NCBI GenBank assembly: GCA_021825225.1
Contig: JAKAIH010000190.1
Span: 1 to 5,888, forward strand
Direction: 5' to 3'
Length of the DNA stretch: 5,888 bases
Origin: Pseudomonadota bacterium
GTDB taxonomy: Bacteria; Pseudomonadota; Gammaproteobacteria; Burkholderiales; SG8-39
Positions 4,481 through 5,888 of this stretch are shown here, piece after piece. Position 1 is the stretch's first letter, and each line of letters starts with the position of its first letter. Both the position numbers and the translations under genes were made by a program. The notes under the pieces were generated by a model that was not told the origin of the DNA, did no database searches, and was given only the letters and a program-made list of their open reading frames with translations.

Positions 4481-4891
4481 TCAGCGCCCTTGCACGCGCT
4501 GCCGATAGGCAGCGGGTGATTCGATGTCGAAAGCCGTTTGTCCGGCCAGACTCAGCAGGTCGGCATCGCCGCTGACCAGCACCGTCGCGCCGCCGCCATG
4601 CGCCAGGTCCAGGAAGGGCTGGTCGGCCGGGTCACGGCAGCGGATCGGGCAGCGCCGCGGGCGGGCCACGACTTCGGCATAGGGCAGGTAGTCGCCCAGC
4701 AACTCGTGCTGTTCGTCCGCGCTCAGCTCGAACTTGGGGTAAGCCAGCACGCGGGTCAGTTCCGCGGCCGTGGCCGCACTCAGCAGCGGCGTGCAGGCAC
4801 CGCTCGCCCAATGCGCGCGCAGCCACGCCAGTTGTCCGTGCGTGAACAGCAGCGCCGAGACCACTGTGCCGGTGTCGAACACCACGCGCAC
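4481..4891 (-). CDS. PIN-domain toxin of a toxin-antitoxin pair (VapC-like ribonuclease)
   Basis: PIN-domain toxins are metal-dependent ribonucleases that cut RNA when their antitoxin is lost. The 136-residue protein has the expected acidic residues: Asp6 in VVFDTGTVVSALLF, Glu44 in AAELTRVLAYPKFE, and Asp87, Asp90, Asp95, Asp109 and Asp111 in CRDPADQPFLDLAH...VLVSGDADLL. The pattern is that of the subgroup annotated as putative toxin component, PIN family. One oddity is DTG at residues 6-8, where most members have DTN; the metal-binding aspartate is kept, so loss of activity is not implied. The start is GTG, only one base after the TGA of the antitoxin gene, so the pair is co-transcribed and probably translationally coupled. 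Its GC-rich base use matches the chromosome, unlike the hicBA cassette. Confidence 0.9.
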   Translation of the reverse strand: MRVVFDTGTVVSALLFTHGQLAWLRAHWASGACTPLLSAATAAELTRVLAYPKFELSADEQHELLGDYLPYAEVVARPRRCPIRCRDPADQPFLDLAHGGGATVLVSGDADLLSLAGQTAFDIESPAAYRQRVQGR

Positions 4892-4892
4892 G

Positions 4893-5117
4893 TCAGCGCG
4901 CCTTGCGCGCCCACTTCACCGCGGCGGGCACATCGGCCGCGCGCACGCCCAGCCTGGACAGCTTGGCGCGCACTTCGTCGGCGCGGCTGCGCCGCAGCGG
5001 CTTGAGCACGATGGCGGTGCCATCGGTGGAGACCTCGAAATAATCCACGCCCGCAAAGCGGCCGACGACCGCCTTGGGCAGCGTGATCTGGTTCTTGACC
5101 GTCTTTTTGGCGAGCAT
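4893..5117 (-). CDS. AbrB/MazE/SpoVT-fold antitoxin
   Basis: This is the antitoxin partner of the PIN toxin. The 74-residue protein carries an N-terminal swapped-hairpin beta-barrel DNA-binding element, MLAKKTVKNQITLPKAVV (residues 1-18), continuing through VDYFEVSTDGTAIVLKPLRR (24-43). A C-terminal tail (RADEVRAKLSRLGVRAADVPAAVKWARKAR) would wrap around the toxin. It likely binds its own promoter and represses the pair, as is usual in this class; I did not identify an operator palindrome in the upstream bases. The start is ATG at 5115-5117, with GGTGAG a few bases further upstream as a modest ribosome-binding site. It lies first in a two-gene operon with one base between the genes. Confidence 0.9.
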   Translation of the reverse strand: MLAKKTVKNQITLPKAVVGRFAGVDYFEVSTDGTAIVLKPLRRSRADEVRAKLSRLGVRAADVPAAVKWARKAR

Positions 5118-5406
5118 GGCGTGCTCTCACCAGGTAAGGAAACAAGGAAAGCTTACTGCGAAGCGCTCGGCGACGGTGGAGCGGAAGGAATCGAATCACC
5201 CGTTGCCGCCGTACGGAGGCCGTCGAATAGCGGGCCGTTCGCGGCGCCCGGTCCGAACGCGCCGCGCGCGGCCCGCTCGATGGTGCGGCACAGCGCATCG
5301 GCGGGATGACCACCGCGCCCGCCGTCGAGACTGCACTGGCTCGGTTCGCCGCGGGCATCGCGTTCCGCACCGGCTTGCGCGCGGGTGTCCCCGCCCGCGC
5401 TTGGCC

Positions 5407-5888
5407 TCAGCCTAGTCCGCGTGCCAGGTCGGCGACGATGTCCTCGGGCGACTCCAGTCCCACCGACACGCGCAGCAGGCTGTCGCGGATGCCGGCCTGC
5501 GCGCGTTGCGCGGGGCTGAGCCGCGCGTGGGTGGTGGTGGCGGGGTGGGTGATGGTGCTCTTGGCGTCGCCCAGGTTGCCGGTGATCGAGAGCAGCCGCG
5601 TGGCGTCCACCACGCGCCAGGCCTCGGGCTGGCCGCCCTGCACCTCGAAGGCGACGATGCCGCCGAAGCCGTCCTGCTGCGCGCGCGCCAGCGCGTGCTG
5701 CGGGTGCGCGGGCAGTCCTGGGTAGTACACGCGCGCCACGCGCGGATGCGCTGCCAGCCACTCGGCCACGCGCTGCGCGTGCTCGCAGTGCGCGCGCATG
5801 CGCAGGCGCAGCGTCTCCAGTCCCTTCAGGAACACCCAGGCGTTGAACGGGCTCATGCTGGGTCCGGCGGTGCGCAGGAAGCCGAAGA
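5407..5888 (-). CDS. metZ: O-succinylhomoserine sulfhydrylase (MetZ-like), C-terminal part
   Basis: MetZ is a pyridoxal-phosphate enzyme of the Cys/Met metabolism family that makes homocysteine from O-succinylhomoserine and sulfide in methionine synthesis. About 159 C-terminal residues are visible. The first read FGFLRTAGPSMSPFNAWVFL and continue KGLETLRLRM, a block highly typical of MetZ. It is followed by RVYYPGLPAHPQHALARAQ, then LLSITGNLGDAKSTITHPATTTH, the substrate-binding segment, and SLLRVSVGLESPEDIVADL, whose arginine contacts the substrate carboxylate. The PLP-binding lysine lies in the missing N-terminal part beyond the right edge. The frame enters at base 5888 and ends in TGA at 5407-5409. 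A cystathionine gamma-synthase or gamma-lyase is possible, but the TAGPxxSPFNAW block favours MetZ. An internal ATG at 5854-5856 is not the true start. Confidence 0.9.
   Translation of the reverse strand, partial: FGFLRTAGPSMSPFNAWVFLKGLETLRLRMRAHCEHAQRVAEWLAAHPRVARVYYPGLPAHPQHALARAQQDGFGGIVAFEVQGGQPEAWRVVDATRLLSITGNLGDAKSTITHPATTTHARLSPAQRAQAGIRDSLLRVSVGLESPEDIVADLARGLG

Noticed and set aside
5118..5406. Possible small minus-strand gene ending at 5153 (tail reading LFDGLRTAATGDSIP)
   Set aside because: The frame runs in from the out-of-frame shadow of metZ, has no start with a ribosome-binding site in its own region and resembles no family. I see no supported gene in these 289 bases.

Overview
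The window looks like chromosomal DNA of a high-GC gammaproteobacterium, most plausibly the Xanthomonadaceae/Lysobacteraceae group. This placement is inferred from protein flavour (acylphosphatase, class I PPK2, a MetZ-like sulfhydrylase, DUF1272), from the GC-rich codon use of the flanks, and from the presence of chromosomal-type integron cassettes. No taxonomic marker gene is present.

Layout: (1) bases 1-264 hold the end of an acylphosphatase gene (+). (2) Bases 265-903 hold no gene but carry a cluster of palindromic repeats, including three composite two-hairpin units that each open with GTCATCCC and close with GGGATGAC. (3) Bases 904-1689 (-) encode a PPK2-family polyphosphate kinase. (4) Bases 1690-1997 are non-coding. 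(5) Bases 1998-4027 are clearly less GC-rich and are best read as three consecutive integron gene cassettes, all on the + strand, each ending in an attC-type recombination site. Cassette 1 carries a HicB-HicA toxin-antitoxin pair. Cassette 2 carries a 227-residue protein with a HEPN-like R-x4-H motif. Cassette 3 carries an unrecognised 200-residue protein with a C-terminal two-helix membrane anchor. No integrase gene lies in the window, so this is either the far end of a chromosomal integron or a cluster of attC sites lacking an integrase. (6) After the last attC there is a possible broken cassette ORF, interrupted by a short GGGGTCAG/CTGACCCC palindrome, and then a complete DUF1272 cysteine-rich zinc-ribbon gene (4150-4398, +). 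(7) Bases 4481-5117 (-) encode a second toxin-antitoxin pair, an AbrB/MazE-like antitoxin followed by a PIN-domain toxin. (8) Bases 5407-5888 (-) are the C-terminal part of a MetZ-like O-succinylhomoserine sulfhydrylase that runs off the right edge.

How it fits together: the flanks are ordinary housekeeping genes (phosphate metabolism, methionine synthesis), while the middle is an accessory insertion. The strongest structural evidence for cassettes is that the inverse core site (R'') of each attC is complementary to the first bases of its own cassette: exactly for cassette 1, with one mismatch for cassette 2 and with one extra base for cassette 3. That is the signature expected if each cassette was once a circle. 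The cassette genes have a stabilisation or defence flavour (HicBA, HEPN-like protein, membrane-anchored orphan). The HEPN-like protein and the membrane protein are the least characterised parts of the window.
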